Source of the DNA: Lojkania enalia
Lineage: Eukaryota > Ascomycota > Dothideomycetes > Pleosporales
Length of the DNA: 36,616 bases
Direction of reading: 5' to 3'
NCBI GenBank assembly: GCA_010094045.1
Contig: ML986864.1
Location: 1-36,616, forward strand
This document shows, piece by piece, positions 12,165 through 24,450 of the stretch; position 1 is the stretch's first letter, and the number at the start of each line of letters is the position of its first letter. The translations under genes and the position numbers were made by a program. The notes beneath the pieces were generated by a model. The model saw nothing but the letters and a program-made list of their open reading frames with translations. It ran no database searches and had not been told where the DNA came from.

Positions 12165-12695
12165 AAGTGTAAATACTATTATAAGAATAGTTATATTTAT
12201 AAATAAACTAATCCTACCTTAAGATACAATTACTATAATATATACAGCCTTATCTACTCCTTTATACTAGATAATAATAGGTAGAAGGAATAACTACTAT
12301 AAGATAAATACAACTAATATTAATAAGTAAGAGCTGTCTATAGACAATCTAATCCCTACTCTAGATATAATAAGTACTAGTTAGTAAGCTAAGTTTGCTC
12401 TTTCGCGCCCGAAGATAATAAGATACTAAAATAGTTAGATATCTATCTTCTACTGGAGAAGAAATACTATATATATACTAAGGAGTACTACTAGTACTAT
12501 CTTATAGAAGAATCTAATACTTATAGGAACTGCTCGATTAAAAGGTATAAATGCTCTTTTAGTAGAAATATTCTATAGGGTAGATAGGACCTAAAGGATA
12601 AATGCAAGTAGTATAGAAAGATAAAAAAATAGTATAAGGGGGGCTTAGTAGAAACTAGATATATTATCTACTAAAAAGGGAGATTTAGATACTTT
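12165..12695 (+). pseudogene. Cys-rich array in Copia pol: four tandem Zn2Cys6-like modules
   Basis: In the same frame as integrase (upstream) and reverse transcriptase (downstream), four modules share the spacing CX2CX6CX8CX2CX6C. Codon starts are 12168, 12177, 12198, 12225, 12234, 12255; 12309, 12318, 12339, 12366, 12375, 12396; 12465, 12474, 12495, 12522, 12531, 12552; and 12603, 12612, 12633, 12660, 12669, 12690. Of these 24 codons 23 are TGY or TAY (Cys, or Tyr from RIP of Cys); the exception is TCT at 12255. The spacing falls within the fungal Gal4-type Zn2Cys6 signature (CX2CX6CX5-12CX2CX6-8C). Basic residues (Arg, Lys) lie between the second and third ligand in modules II and IV. A nucleic-acid-binding role is inference. 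Confidence 0.65.
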
Positions 12696-13659
12696 ATATT
12701 AGCCCCTCTAAACAATCTGGAGTATGTTACCTATTAGGGGAGCCGAAGATAGGGAAGTACTAGAAGATGTTAGTTAATACCCTACCTATACTATTAAACG
12801 TCTAGAAGAATATTCTATAGTTTCCGTATTAATTTAAATACTATAGTATATTACCTAATATAGTAAAATCTTCACCCTAAATTAATATAGTATAGAATTC
12901 TTAATCTTAGTATTTAGTATAAATACTATACCCGCTGTACTAAACTAGGCTAAAATATTAACGCTATCTTTTATCCAGATAATAAGTTCCTATATAATAT
13001 ATATATTAAAAGGCAGGAATTCTCTAGAAAGAAGAAAGGTATAATATATCTCTAGTTTAATAATAATAATAGAGGATATAAACGTTTTTTCTTTTATAGT
13101 ATTCTACGGGGCCCTCTACCTTAATATCTAAGATTACTACTACTAATAATAGAGGTAGGCACAATAATAGGGGAAGACGATAAAGATTAGGAAACGCTAG
13201 ATAACTCCCTTAATAAAGATCTCGAAATTAAGGATAGTAAAATACTTATCAACCCTACGCTATTAGAGCTATAAGCTAATCTCGCTATTATACTCTACCT
13301 TAAGAAAGGAAATTATTCTCTATTACCTTTACGTTTTAATAGACAAGTCTATAACCTTTAATAAACTCCTACTCGTCTTTAATAAGAACTCTAAGCTATA
13401 GAAAGTAAATGGGAAATTAATAGGAGTAATAGCTTAATAACCTCTATATTTTTATTACTTATCTCCCTTTAGGAAATAGCTAATAAGGGGAAGATTACTA
13501 TAGAGGAAGCTAGCAGGCCAACTATCTATATAATATTAGTCTTAGCTAATTTACTTAGTCCTAAACTACATAATAGGAAGACTATCTTAGCCTCTACTAA
13601 ATAGAATTAGTAGGAGTAAGCTATATAAGATAAGTATAATAGCTTACTAGAAAATAAGA

Positions 13660-14290
13660 TATAGGAAGTTGTAGATCGACTAATAAACTGTAAAGTACTT
13701 ACCGGTTAGTAGATCTTTAAGTAAAAACTTAGCTTAAATAGAAAAGTTGCTTAGTATAAGGTAAGATTTATTATACGAGGCTTCTTATAGATATATAGCC
13801 TTAATTTTAATAAAATATACGCCTCTATTATTAAGTTAGTATCTTATTAGATACTCTTTATACTTTAAGCTTAATATAGCTAGAAGTGCTACTAAATAGA
13901 TATTAAGATAGTATTTTTTAATAGCAACTTTAAACACGAAATCTTTATTAAACTACTAGAAGGTTATCTTAAAGTAAGTAATTATATCCTTAAATTATAC
14001 AAATCCTTATATAGACTAAAATAGGTACTAAAATAGTAGTACTTTAAATTTAGGGCTTTTCTTAAGGAAAATAGTTAGAGAGTTTTAAACTTCGATCTAT
14101 CCGTATTTATTTAAGATAATAAGAACCTTATTATAGAAGTCTATATTAACAATATTACTATCTTTAGCATAAATAAGGGTCGAATTATAGCTATAAAGGA
14201 ATAATTAGCTTTATATTTTAATATAATAGATCTTAGTCTTTGCGCCTATTACTTAGAGATATATATATATTAAAAACTAAACGGTGATAT
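13660..14290 (+). pseudogene. Copia reverse transcriptase, RVT_2 (RIP-degraded)
   Basis: The frame reads through the RVT_2 landmarks in order: Ile-Phe-Lys (RIP-disrupted Trp before it) near 13710; Tyr-Lys-Val-Arg-Phe-Ile-Ile-Arg-Gly near 13755; an Asp-Ile-Lys stretch before Phe-(Phe/Leu)-Asn-Ser near 13905; Glu-Gly-Tyr near 13965; Leu-Tyr-Lys-Ser-Leu-Tyr-Arg-Leu-Lys near 13998; and Val-Tyr-Ile-Asn-Asn-Ile at 14139-14156. The last is the catalytic YVDD box, with both Asp codons changed to Asn by G-to-A. Stops at Gln/Trp positions are frequent. The enzyme is inactive. Confidence 0.9.
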
Positions 14291-14559
14291 CTATCTATAT
14301 TAAGAATTATATATCTAATAGATTCTCGAATAATATAGACTAAAGAGTATCTATCTATAAAAAACACCTATAAGAACAAACCTAAAATTAGCTAAGAATA
14401 ATAGTTACCCTCAGCCTCTTAAATTTTAGTAATAATATTAATCTAAGGTTAGAGCTTTTAATTATATAATAGTAGTTACCCGTCTAGATATTACTAAAGT
14501 AGTAGGAGTTGTTTCTAAATTTTACGTAAATCTAATAGAAGAATATATAAAAGTAGTTA

Positions 14560-15100
14560 ATAATATCTATACTTATCTAAAATACACGCCCGATCTTAGG
14601 CTTTATTTTAAGAAGAACTATCTAGATAGAGAACTGTATACTTATATTAATATAGACTAGACTAGGTATCTAGACATCTAAAGATTTATAATAGGCTATA
14701 TAGTTAAACTAGTAGGAAGTTCTGTATTATGGTTATTTTAAAGGTAAAGAACTATAATAATATTAACCTGTAAAGCTAAATATATAGCTAGATATAAAGC
14801 TATTTAAGAGATTATCTAAATCTAAAATATAATTAACGACCTTTATATTAAAGTTCTAGAAACTATATTAACCCTACTTCTAATTAATAATAATACTATA
14901 TTTAAGCTAACTTATAATCCTAAGTTATATAACTATATAAAGTATATTAAATTGAAATATTATTTCCTATAAGAAATAATATTTAGTAGGAGAATTAATA
15001 TTCGAAGAGTTAGTACTAAAGATAATTTAGCAGATCTTCTTATAAAACCGTTTTTAAGGGACGCTTATAAGAATCTAGTAAACGGACTTAGGATAGATAA
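14560..15100 (+). pseudogene. Copia RNase H region (RIP-degraded)
   Basis: The frame contains the Copia-type RNase H landmarks: Tyr-Ile-Asn-Ile-Asp near 14643 (the Ala-Asp-Ala-Asp-type start), Cys-Lys-Ala-Lys-Tyr-Ile-Ala near 14770 (family: Cys-Glu-Ala-Glu-Tyr), and the C-terminal Val-Ser-Thr-Lys-Asp-Asn-Leu-Ala-Asp near 15012-15035 followed by Leu-Leu-Ile-Lys-Pro. The first catalytic acidic residues are partly replaced by Asn or Lys. The polyprotein ends shortly before the purine-rich tract GTTAGTAGGAG next to the 3' LTR. Confidence 0.8.
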
Positions 15101-15140
15101 GAGCTCCTATACTAAACTTACTACTTACTGTTAGTAGGAG

Positions 15141-15310
15141 AGTTGTTTCTAAACAGTATGTAATAAGGTAGTATATATACCTAGTAGGTATATATACTAC
15201 GATAGAGTTTATAGCTTATCTACTTATAGAGGCTAGAATAATATATATATATATAAGTCCCTAGAAGCTTATAAGCTAATTAATATACTTAAAGAATTAT
15301 ATTTTTAACT
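15141..15310 (+). repeat. 3' LTR of Copia copy B
   Basis: 170 bp, starting with the unmutated AGTTGTTTC and ending TTTTTAACT. A purine-rich stretch (TAGTAGGAG, 15132-15140), likely the polypurine tract, lies directly upstream. CTTTA (15311-15315), the RIP-altered target duplication, follows, and LINE 2 resumes at 15316. Confidence 0.85.
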
Positions 15311-15315
15311 CTTTA

Positions 15316-18300
15316 TAGAAGACCTACTTACAGAAGATTTTATACTTCTATTATCCTACTATTAATAAGAATATATACTTATTATTCTATATAGAAGTCT
15401 TATACCTACTATATAATCTTCTCCGGGATCTGTTACTACCGTAATCTTCTAATCTCTAGCTTAATAGCTATATTATTATATACTCTCTTAACGTTAAATA
15501 AAACTAGTAATAATATCTTTTTTCCGCGTTAAACTTTAAATATATTCTTATAGAGGTATAATAGTATATATATTATTACCCTCTACTTCCGCGCGCTAAA
15601 GTATATCTTAGGTAAGAAACTATACTCCTCTACTAGATATACTATTCTTTTAGCTACCAGCAACTTAAGCGCCTTATCTAGCGTTAGTAGTAGTAAGATT
15701 AGGCGGTAGTTGTTAGCTATTATATAGTCTTTTCTATTTAGCTTCTATAGTAGTACAATCTTTATAACCTTCTACTCCTTTAGTATCTTTTCTAGTTCGA
15801 GAGATTTCGCGAATAGCTGCGGAATCTTATTATTTAGGACTAGCTATAGCTCTCTCTATACTCTTACTAGTAGGCTATTTCTTTCTAGTACCTTATCTAG
15901 GTTTACTCTAAAAACGGCTACTTTTATCTTATACTTAGCTATCGGCTCGCAATAGAGTTGATTATATATTATTAGCGTCTCCTTATACTCGTATAGCGGT
16001 AGGCTAGGGAAGAATATATAGAGTAGCTCTTATTCTATCTCTTTATCCTCTATAGCAATTCCTCCCTCTTAGCTAGTCTTTTAGATTAGTAGTATTCTAG
16101 TAAATAAGCTACTTATTTAAGAGTCTAGATATTTAGCTATCTTCTACATATTATTATTATTATTAATAAATGCTTTTTAGTATTACTTATAATACCGTTA
16201 GATTATCTTATAGAAGAATCTTTTTACTCTTATCGCTATATTATATAGTTTTACATCCTCTCTTCCTTACCGCTGTATTATATATACTCTATTTCTCTAG
16301 TATATATACGACTTTCTCAGCGCTGTAAGGTTCTTACTCTACTATTACTTTATAAACCGCGACGGTCTCGCTCTTAAATAGTATATTTCTACTGTCTTAG
16401 TCGCCTACTATATAAGCTAGCTAGCTATCTCCTTAATATCTTCTACTAGAAAGCCTACTATCTTCTCTTACTTAACTATCTATTAAATCTTATCCTACAG
16501 TATATTCTTAAACAGTAGCTTTTCCTAGCCTTCTTTCTTATCTATATTTATATAGAAGCACGTCTATATAGCTCTATAGTTTAACCTATATTTATATTCT
16601 TAGATTAAGTATTTAACTAGGTTTTCTACTAACCTAGCTATTATAAGTATTAGATTAATAGTTAATAAACGTCCCGCATTACTAATAAATATAATTAGTT
16701 CTACTAGTAGAAGGCTCTATAATAATAGCTCTACTATAAAGTTAATAATTAATATACTATTCTCTTAGCTTACTATACTATTAATATAACTTCCTCTCTA
16801 TAGTAGGTTGTATTAGTTAAAGTTACTAGCAACTACTACTTCCGTATACGGGTTGTATAGTTACTTCTATTATACTAGCCTATCGATTATCTATAACCTA
16901 CTAATTAGTTCTTTTAGGTTCTCCTCTCTAGTTCTTATTAACGAAAATATGTCTAGAATATATACTAATACTATTATTAGTTTTCTTCTACTTATATATA
17001 CTTATATAGCTATAATATCTACTAAATTTATATATAACTATATAGCCTTAATATCTTTTAATACTTAGATATATATTTAAACTAGATACTATTCTTTTTA
17101 TCTACTATATAATATATATATTATCTAGTATAGATTCGTACTATATAGTACTACTTTTCTCTCTTTTAAAAAGTATCTAGGTTCCTACTCTAGAATAAAG
17201 TAAAAGTTAGCTAGTATTATATTATTATAAAATATATACTACGCTTTTCTAGTTCTTTTTATATTTATTTAAAGGATCCGGAGTTCTCTATTTATAACGT
17301 TAATATATATAGATTCTACCTATCTCTTTCCTAAATTCTAAATATTCTTAGTATAATACTTAATACAGGCTTTAGTAGTTAATATATTATAGGTTAACTA
17401 TCTTATAATATAAGTACTCTTCTTACCTATATATATCGTATACTTCTTATTATATATAGTCCCTTACTCTATATCTAAACCTCCTATACTTATAGTAGGC
17501 TACTAGTATATATTACTCCTTAAATTATAATACTATAATACCCCCTCCTCTAAATATTACGCTGTCTAACTTTAATAGCTTCTTAGCCTCCTCCTTTATT
17601 ACTATCTTAACTACTACTAATATATACTATCTTTTAGGTCTTAGTTACCCTAGCTATTATATTATATATATCTCTATTCCATTTTCTATACCGAATCGTT
17701 CTATTACTAACCTACTTACTTTACTACTCTTTATATCTATAGCTAAAGCTACCTTAATCTAGTCTATTTTTACTAGATACTACTTAGGTCCTACTAGCCT
17801 TATACCTAGTAGGGTTAGTTTAAGCTAGTCTACTATTATCTACTAGACTGCCGCCTCCTTATTTTTATTAACTAAGAACTTAATTATACTTATATTATTA
17901 TTTGCTTACTATATATAGAAGTCTTTTACTATTATTCTTTTAAGACTTTTAACGCTATTTATATTTTACTAGATTATCTATTTAGCCGCCTCTATAGTTG
18001 CTACCTTCTCTATTATATTATCTCTTATCTAACTAATATTAATTACTAGCTGTTGTTTATTCTCTTTATTAACCCTTTCTCTATTCGTCGACCTTAAAGG
18101 CCTTATATTTAATCCTATCTACTATCTACTAGCTGTAACTATAACCTATATATATCTTAACAGTATTTTAGTTAAATAGGTATTAAGCTGCGTTTAAAGA
18201 GAGTATATAGTTTTATATAGCTCTATAATCTAGTCTTTAAGATTCTATTATTCTACTTAGAATATTGCGCGGTCGTTTTAAATATATTTAATAATCTTAT

Positions 18301-18790
18301 TCTAGTTTATAATAATATTATTTTATTATACTATTATCTATTTTAGGCTCGTAATAAGTTCAGCTAGCTCTCCTATCCTAGTACTACTACTATTAAAAGC
18401 TTATTAAGAAGAGGTTAATATACACCTAATATAAGATAGTAGTAGTTTATATTGCTCTAGATATTACTGTATACTATTAAGTTCCTTATTCTACGGTAAT
18501 AGTAGTACTATAGCTTTACGCTTAGCCTATATAAATTAGCTTACTATTACTCTTATTATTAGGGGCTGCTGCAGTATATTAGATATTTTTATTATCCGCC
18601 TTCTAGTATGTTTTACTAGTATAGGGGGTGGTGTTAATAGGTTATAGTTAGAATCTAACGTTACTATTAGGGCTTTAGTACAAGGTTCGGTAGTTTAAAC
18701 GGACCGCCTTATAATAGAAACTAGCTAAGCGAGTGTCCGCGATTTAAGTAAAAAAATATCTAAGATAAATATCCTCCTTATTAATAATTT
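15316..18790 (-). mobile_element. LINE copy 2, 5' half (ORF1, endonuclease, start of reverse transcriptase)
   Basis: The continuation of LINE 2 on the far side of Copia copy B. It is homologous to 2848-6310 and to 21061-24533, with the endonuclease region near 16800. Its 5' end is near 18790, close to the 3' tail of LINE 3 at 18818, so LINE 2 and LINE 3 are head-to-tail. It is fully RIP-degraded. The open frame at 16853-17068 is antisense to it and is the paralogue of the one at 4355-4600. Confidence 0.8.
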
Positions 18791-18817
18791 AGAAGTTTTT
18801 TTCGCCCTCAGCCCTTA

Positions 18818-18840
18818 ATATATATATATGTGTGTGTGTT
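18818..18840. repeat. LINE 3 3' tail: TA tract merging into (TG)n
   Basis: Alternating TA runs into GTGTGTGTG at 18829-18839, followed by TTCTATTATAGC, which is conserved in the other LINE 3' ends. On the coding (minus) strand this is a terminal (AC)n. Half of the tract has become (TA)n, as expected from RIP acting on CpA. Confidence 0.7.
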
Positions 18841-19949
18841 CTATTATAGCTATACACCCTATAAGTATAGGCTGTTATAAAGCGCTAGCTATATATATTC
18901 TACTTCCTTATACCTGCTCCATTTCAAAAGCTAACTATAAGACCTACTTATCTAATACCTAACTCCCTGCTTAATAAAGGAAAGAAAAGGAAAGTAATAT
19001 ACTACTATATATAGGATAAGCTGTATAGCTAGTTATAGCCTTATATCTATAGGGTATTTCCGGCGTTGTACGCCTCTTAATTAGCAGTATACTAGCTAAG
19101 GCGCGTTTATAGACAGCTTATCATTCTACGCCTACGAGGCAGAAGAGGAAACCCTTAGCTGCCTCTACTTATCTGCTTCCCCTTTATCTCTACTTGCTTT
19201 ATCTTATACCTTTAATTATAGCCGCTCTATACTCTTTACAAATTTAATTGTCGCCCTAACTACTTCTATATCCAACTTCTAGTACTAAATCAGTCTATCT
19301 ATACTCTACCTACTTCCTTCTTATCTACTTAAGTACTCTCCCAGCGTATATAGTAGCTCGCTAAACCGCTGTCCGTGCTGCTATTATAGCTTAGCTCTTT
19401 ACTATCTCTACCTTCTATATAAGAAGAGAAAGTATACTATTAACTCTTTATATCTACACTTATATACTATAGTATCTACAGCCTTAATCTTATAGAGATA
19501 CTTGTTAAGAAACGTTTTACTCGTCTGTAACTATATAATAATAGCCGCTTTATTGCTGTTTAGCTGTTAGTATATCTCTACTAACTTACCTAAATAGAAT
19601 ACCGTATTAATCTTCCGCATAAACTTTCCCTTCTCTTCCTATTTTAGTAGGGGCGGTCCTATTATTACGTTAGCTCTTTCTAGTACTAACCGTATTAGAT
19701 ATTATAGTATTCTATCTTGCTGCAGTAGCTGCTCGCTTTCTTCTCTTATTACTTCTTTTACTAGTCTATCTACCTACTCGTTTCCCTTAATCTCTATATA
19801 TCCTAGGATCTAATATAGTATAGTATTAGTTATCTAAAGTTTCTTAATAATCTCTATTATAGTAACTTAATATATACTAGCTTACTAACTACATACTAAT
19901 AGGAGTGCTAATTATAAGTTAGAGAAGATTCTAATACTTAACACTAGTA

Positions 19950-22900
19950 TAGGCCGACCGTCTCTATTAAGGGCTATATATAATAAGCCCCACGGCTAGT
20001 TAGTAGCTTTACTAATTACTAGTAGTTTAGTTAGGTGTACGTCCGCCTAGTTTAAGTTTACTACTATTTTTAAGACGTAAATTTGTAATAGTCTAACATA
20101 TACTCTAATACCTACTCTACTATTCTATACTAATACGTCTATATATATATCTACCTATCCTAGCTAGTAGTTCCCTATAACAGCTTATACCCGCTCTTTA
20201 TTCTTATATATTACTACCTCGGGTCGCTCTACCTACGGTAGGTATATATATAGCTTAACTTTAAGTACTATATCTATCCGGACGTCTATATATATCTCTA
20301 CTACCCTTATAAATAGGGATTAATACTTTATATATAGTCGTTGTTACTTAAGTATCTAGTAGGGATATAACTAACCTAGCTTATAGATTAAGACCTAGAA
20401 TATAATTGTTTACTTCCTTAGTCTCTATTCTATAGGGAGCAGGCCTGCCTCTACCTCTGCTATAGCTAGGGCTACTATATAGAATCCTCTAATTACTACT
20501 TACGCCGTAATCCTCTATAACTATAAAAGAAGCTACTTTATATTATATGTTATAATTAGGTACTATACTAGTAACACGTAGTCCGCTACTAGTAGTACTA
20601 TACTCTATATTAGCTGCTTAACTACTTTAGGTTACAGTCTCTTTATCCTATATAGCGCTAGTGCTACTTTCGTTGCTTTACCTGCTTTATCTACTAGATA
20701 AACCTTAAACCTTAGCTCCTTATTTAGTATAACGCCTAGTAGCTTAACTTTATCTTTTAGTATAATCTTCTTTCCTTTAAACTATAGCAGTATTATACTA
20801 TCTCTATCTACTACTTTATATCGTATAAGGTAAATAAAACTCGTTTTAGTTGCCTTAAACTAGGCTCTACTAGTATATTCTTACTTCTCTAACGTCGGAA
20901 TTACTTCATCCTAGATAATCCGTATATTCTCCTCAGCTGACTATCTTATAACCTATATTAAGTAGTCGTCGATAAATACTATTAAGCTACTATATTATAG
21001 AGCGTTCTGTACTAGGTCTGCGTTAAAGAAGAGGAAAAGAATAGAAGTAAGCGCGGATCCTTATAGAAGACCTACTTACGGAAGACTCTATACTTCTATT
21101 ATCCTGCCGTTAATAAGAATATATACTTATTATTTTATATAGAAGTCCTATACCTACTATATAATCTTTTCCGGGATCTATTACTGCTATAATCTTCTAA
21201 TCTCTAGCTCAGTAGCTATATTATTATATGCTTCCTTAACGTTAAATAAAACTAGTAATAACATCTTCTTTCCGTACTAAGCCTTAAATATATTCTTATA
21301 GAGGTATAATAGCGTATATATTATTAACCTCTACTTCTACGCGTTAAAGTATATTTTAGGTAAGAGACTGTACTCCTCTACTAGATATACTATCCTCTTA
21401 GCTACTAGCAACTTAAGCGCTTTACCTAGTATTAGTAGTAGTAAGATTAGCTAGTAGTTATTAGCTATTATATAGTCTTTTCTATTTAGCTTCTATAGTA
21501 GTATAATCTTTATAACCTTCTACTTCTTTAGTATCTTTTCTAGTTCGAGAGATCTCGCGAATAGCTGTATAATCTTATTACCTAGAACTAGCTATAGCTC
21601 TCTCTATACTCTTATTAGTAGGCTATCTCTTTCTAGCGTCTTATCTAAGTTTACTCTAAAAACAGCTACTTTTACTTTATACTTAACTATCGGCTTGCAG
21701 TAGAGTTAATTGTATATTATTAGCATCTCCTTATACTCGCATAGCGGTAGGCTAGGGAAGAATGTATAGAGTAGCTCTTATTCTATCTCTTTATCCTCTA
21801 TAGTAGTTCCTCCCTCTTAGCTAGTTTTTTAGATTGGTAGTATTCTAGCAAATAAGCTACTTATCTAGAAGTCTAGATATTTAGCTGCCTTCTATATATT
21901 ATTATTATTATTAAGGAATACTTTCTAGTATTACTTATAGTACTATTAGATTATTTTATAGAAGAGTCTTTTCGCTCTCGTTGCTGTATTATATAATTCT
22001 ACATCCTCTCTTTCTTACTACTATATCGTATATATTCTATTTCTCTAGTATATATACGACTTTCTCAGCGCTATAAGGTCCTTACTCTACTATCGCTTTA
22101 TATACTGCGACGGTCTCGCCCTTAGATAGTATATCTCTACCGCCTTAGTCGCCTACTATATAAGCCGGCTAGCTATCTCCTTAATATCTTCTACTAGAAA
22201 GCCTACTTTCTTCTCTTACTCAACTATCTGTTAAATCTTATCCTATAGTATATTCTTAAATAGTAGTTTCTTCTAGCCTTCTTTCTTTTCTATATCTATT
22301 TAGAAGCGCGTCTATATAGCTTTATAGTCTAACCTATATTTATATTCTTAGATTAAGTACTTAATTAGGTTCTTTACTAACCCGGCTATTATAAGTATTA
22401 GGTTAATAGTTAATAAGTATCCTGTATTACTAATAAATATAGTTAGTTCTACTGGTAGAAGGCTCTATAATAATAGCTCTACTATAAAGTTAATAATTAG
22501 CGTACTATCCTTTTAACTTACTATACTATTAATATAACTTCCTCCCTATAGTAGATTATATTAGTTAAAGTTACTAGTAACTACTACTTCTATATGCGGG
22601 TTATATAGTTACTCCTATTATACTAGCCTGTTAATTGCTTACAGCCTGCTGCTAAGTTCTTCTAGGTTCTCCTCTCTAGTTCTTATTAATAAAGATATAT
22701 CTAGAATATATATTAATACTATTATTAGTTTTCTTCTACTTATATATACTTATACAGCTATAATATTTACTAAGTCTATATATAACTATATAACCTTAAT
22801 ATCTTTTAATATCTAGATATACGTTTAGACTAAATACTATTCTTCTTATCTACTATATAGTATATATATTATCTAGCATAGATTCGTACTATATAGTACT
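19950..22900 (-). pseudogene. LINE 3 ORF2: endonuclease, reverse transcriptase, RNase H (RIP-degraded)
   Basis: Codons in the frame whose lowest coordinate leaves remainder 1 on division by 3 give an APE motif Ser-Asn-Phe-Asn...Leu-Leu-stop-Gly-Gly near 22575 (family form Asp-Phe-Asn-(Arg/Leu)-His...Leu-Trp-Gly-Gly). At 21075-21020 they give reverse transcriptase motif B, Gly-Leu-Leu-stop-Gly-Ser-Ala-Leu-Thr-Ser-Ile-Leu-Phe, the stop replacing the invariant Gln. At 20976-20965 motif C is Phe-Ile-Asp-Asp, catalytic residues intact. At about 20140 an RNase H start contains Tyr-Ile-Asp. Limits are approximate because no start or terminal stop could be fixed. It would have nicked target DNA and copied the element RNA; it is now dead. 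Confidence 0.8.
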
Positions 22901-23149
22901 ACTTTTCCCTCTTCTAGAAAGTATCTAAGTTCCTATTCTAGAATAAAGTAAAAGTTAGCTAGTATTATATTATTATAAAGCGCGTATTACGCTTTTTTAG
23001 TTCTTTTTATATTTATCTAAAGGATTTAGAGTTCTCTATTTATAATATTAACGTATAAGAATCCTACCTATTTCTTTCCTAAATTCTAGGCATTTTTAGT
23101 ATAATACTTAATACAGGCTTTAGCAGTTAACGTATTATAGGTTAACTAT

Positions 23150-24450
23150 CTTATAATATAAGTACTCTTCTTACCCGTATATATTATATACCTCTTATTA
23201 TATACAGTCTTTTACTCTATATCTAAACCTCCTATACTTATAGTAGACTATTAGCATATGTCGCTCCTCAAATTATAATACTATAATATCCCCTCCTCTA
23301 AACGTTATACTATCTAACTTTAGTAGCTTTTTAGCCTCCTCCTTTATTACTACCTTAACTATTACTAATATATACTATCTTTTAGGCCTTAGTTACCCTA
23401 GCTATTATATTATATATACCTCTACTCTATTTTCTATACTGAATTATTCTATTACTAACCTACTTACTTTACTACTCTCTATATCTATAGTTAAAGCTAC
23501 CTTAATCTAGTCTACTTTTATTAGATACTATTTAGGTTCTACTAGCCTTATATCTAATAGGGTTAGTTTAAGCTAGTCTACTATTACCTGCTAGACTACT
23601 ACCTTCTTATTCTTATTAACTAAGAACTTAATTACGCTTATATTATTATTTGCTTACTATATATAGAAGTCTTTTACTATCGTTCTTATAAGACTTTTAA
23701 CCCCATTTATACTTTGCTGGATTACCTGCTTAGCCGCCTCTATAGTTGCTACCTTCTCTATTATATCATCTCTTATCTAGCTAATATCAATTACTAGCTA
23801 TCGTTTATTCTCCTTATTAACTCTTCTTCTATTTGTCGACCTTAAAGGCTTTATATCTAATCCTACCTACTATCTACTAGCTATAACTATAACCTATATA
23901 TATCTTAACAGTATTTTAGTTAAATAGGTATTAAGCTATATTTAAAAAGAGTATATAGTTTTATATAGCTTTATAATCTAGTCTTTAAAATTCTATTATT
24001 CTACTTAGAATATTATACAGTTACTTTAAATATCTTTAATAATCTTATTCTAGTTTATAATAATATTATTTTATTATACTATCGTCTATTTTAGGCTCGT
24101 AATAAGTTTAGCTAGCTCCTCTATCCCGGTACTACTACTATTAAAAACTTATTAAGAAGAGGTTAATACACGTCTAGTATAAGGTAGCGATAGTTTATAT
24201 TACTCTAGATATTACTATATACTATTAGGTTCTTTATTTTATAGTAATAGTAGTACTATAGCTCTACGCTTAGCCTGTATAGATTAGCTTACTATTACCC
24301 TTATTATTAGGGGCTGCTGTAGTATATCAGGTGCCTTTATTATTCGCCTCCTAGTATGTTTTACTAGTATAGAGGGTAATATTAATAGATTGTAGTTAGA
24401 ATCTAACGTTACTATTAGGGCTTTAGTATAAGGTTCAGTAGTCCAGGCAG
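23150..24450 (-). pseudogene. LINE 3 ORF1: gag-like protein with CCHC zinc knuckle (RIP-degraded)
   Basis: On the minus strand at 23247-23204 the frame reads Tyr-Tyr-Lys-Tyr-Arg-Arg-Phe-Arg-Tyr-Arg-Val-Lys-Asp-Cys, which is CX2CX4HX4C with two Cys and the His replaced by Tyr through C-to-T or G-to-A changes. This is a different frame from ORF2, as expected for a separate ORF1 of Tad1-like elements. The upstream part is too degraded for a start or a fold to be recognised. Limits are approximate. Confidence 0.55.

Larger units (their letters stand above)
8590..15310 (+). mobile_element. Copia LTR retrotransposon, full-length copy B (6.7 kb), nested in LINE 2
   Basis: A complete Ty1/Copia element with 170-bp LTRs, a 5-bp target duplication and the domain order gag, protease, integrase, Cys-rich array, reverse transcriptase, RNase H. 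All the domain motifs I could place lie in one frame (codon starts divisible by 3), so the ancestor had one long polyprotein ORF of about 2,000 codons. It is longer than the usual 5-5.5 kb Copia because of about 2.1 kb between integrase and reverse transcriptase. Scattered TAA/TAG stops at expected Gln/Trp codons and Cys-to-Tyr changes show RIP. It interrupts LINE 2 inside reverse transcriptase motif B. Confidence 0.9.
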
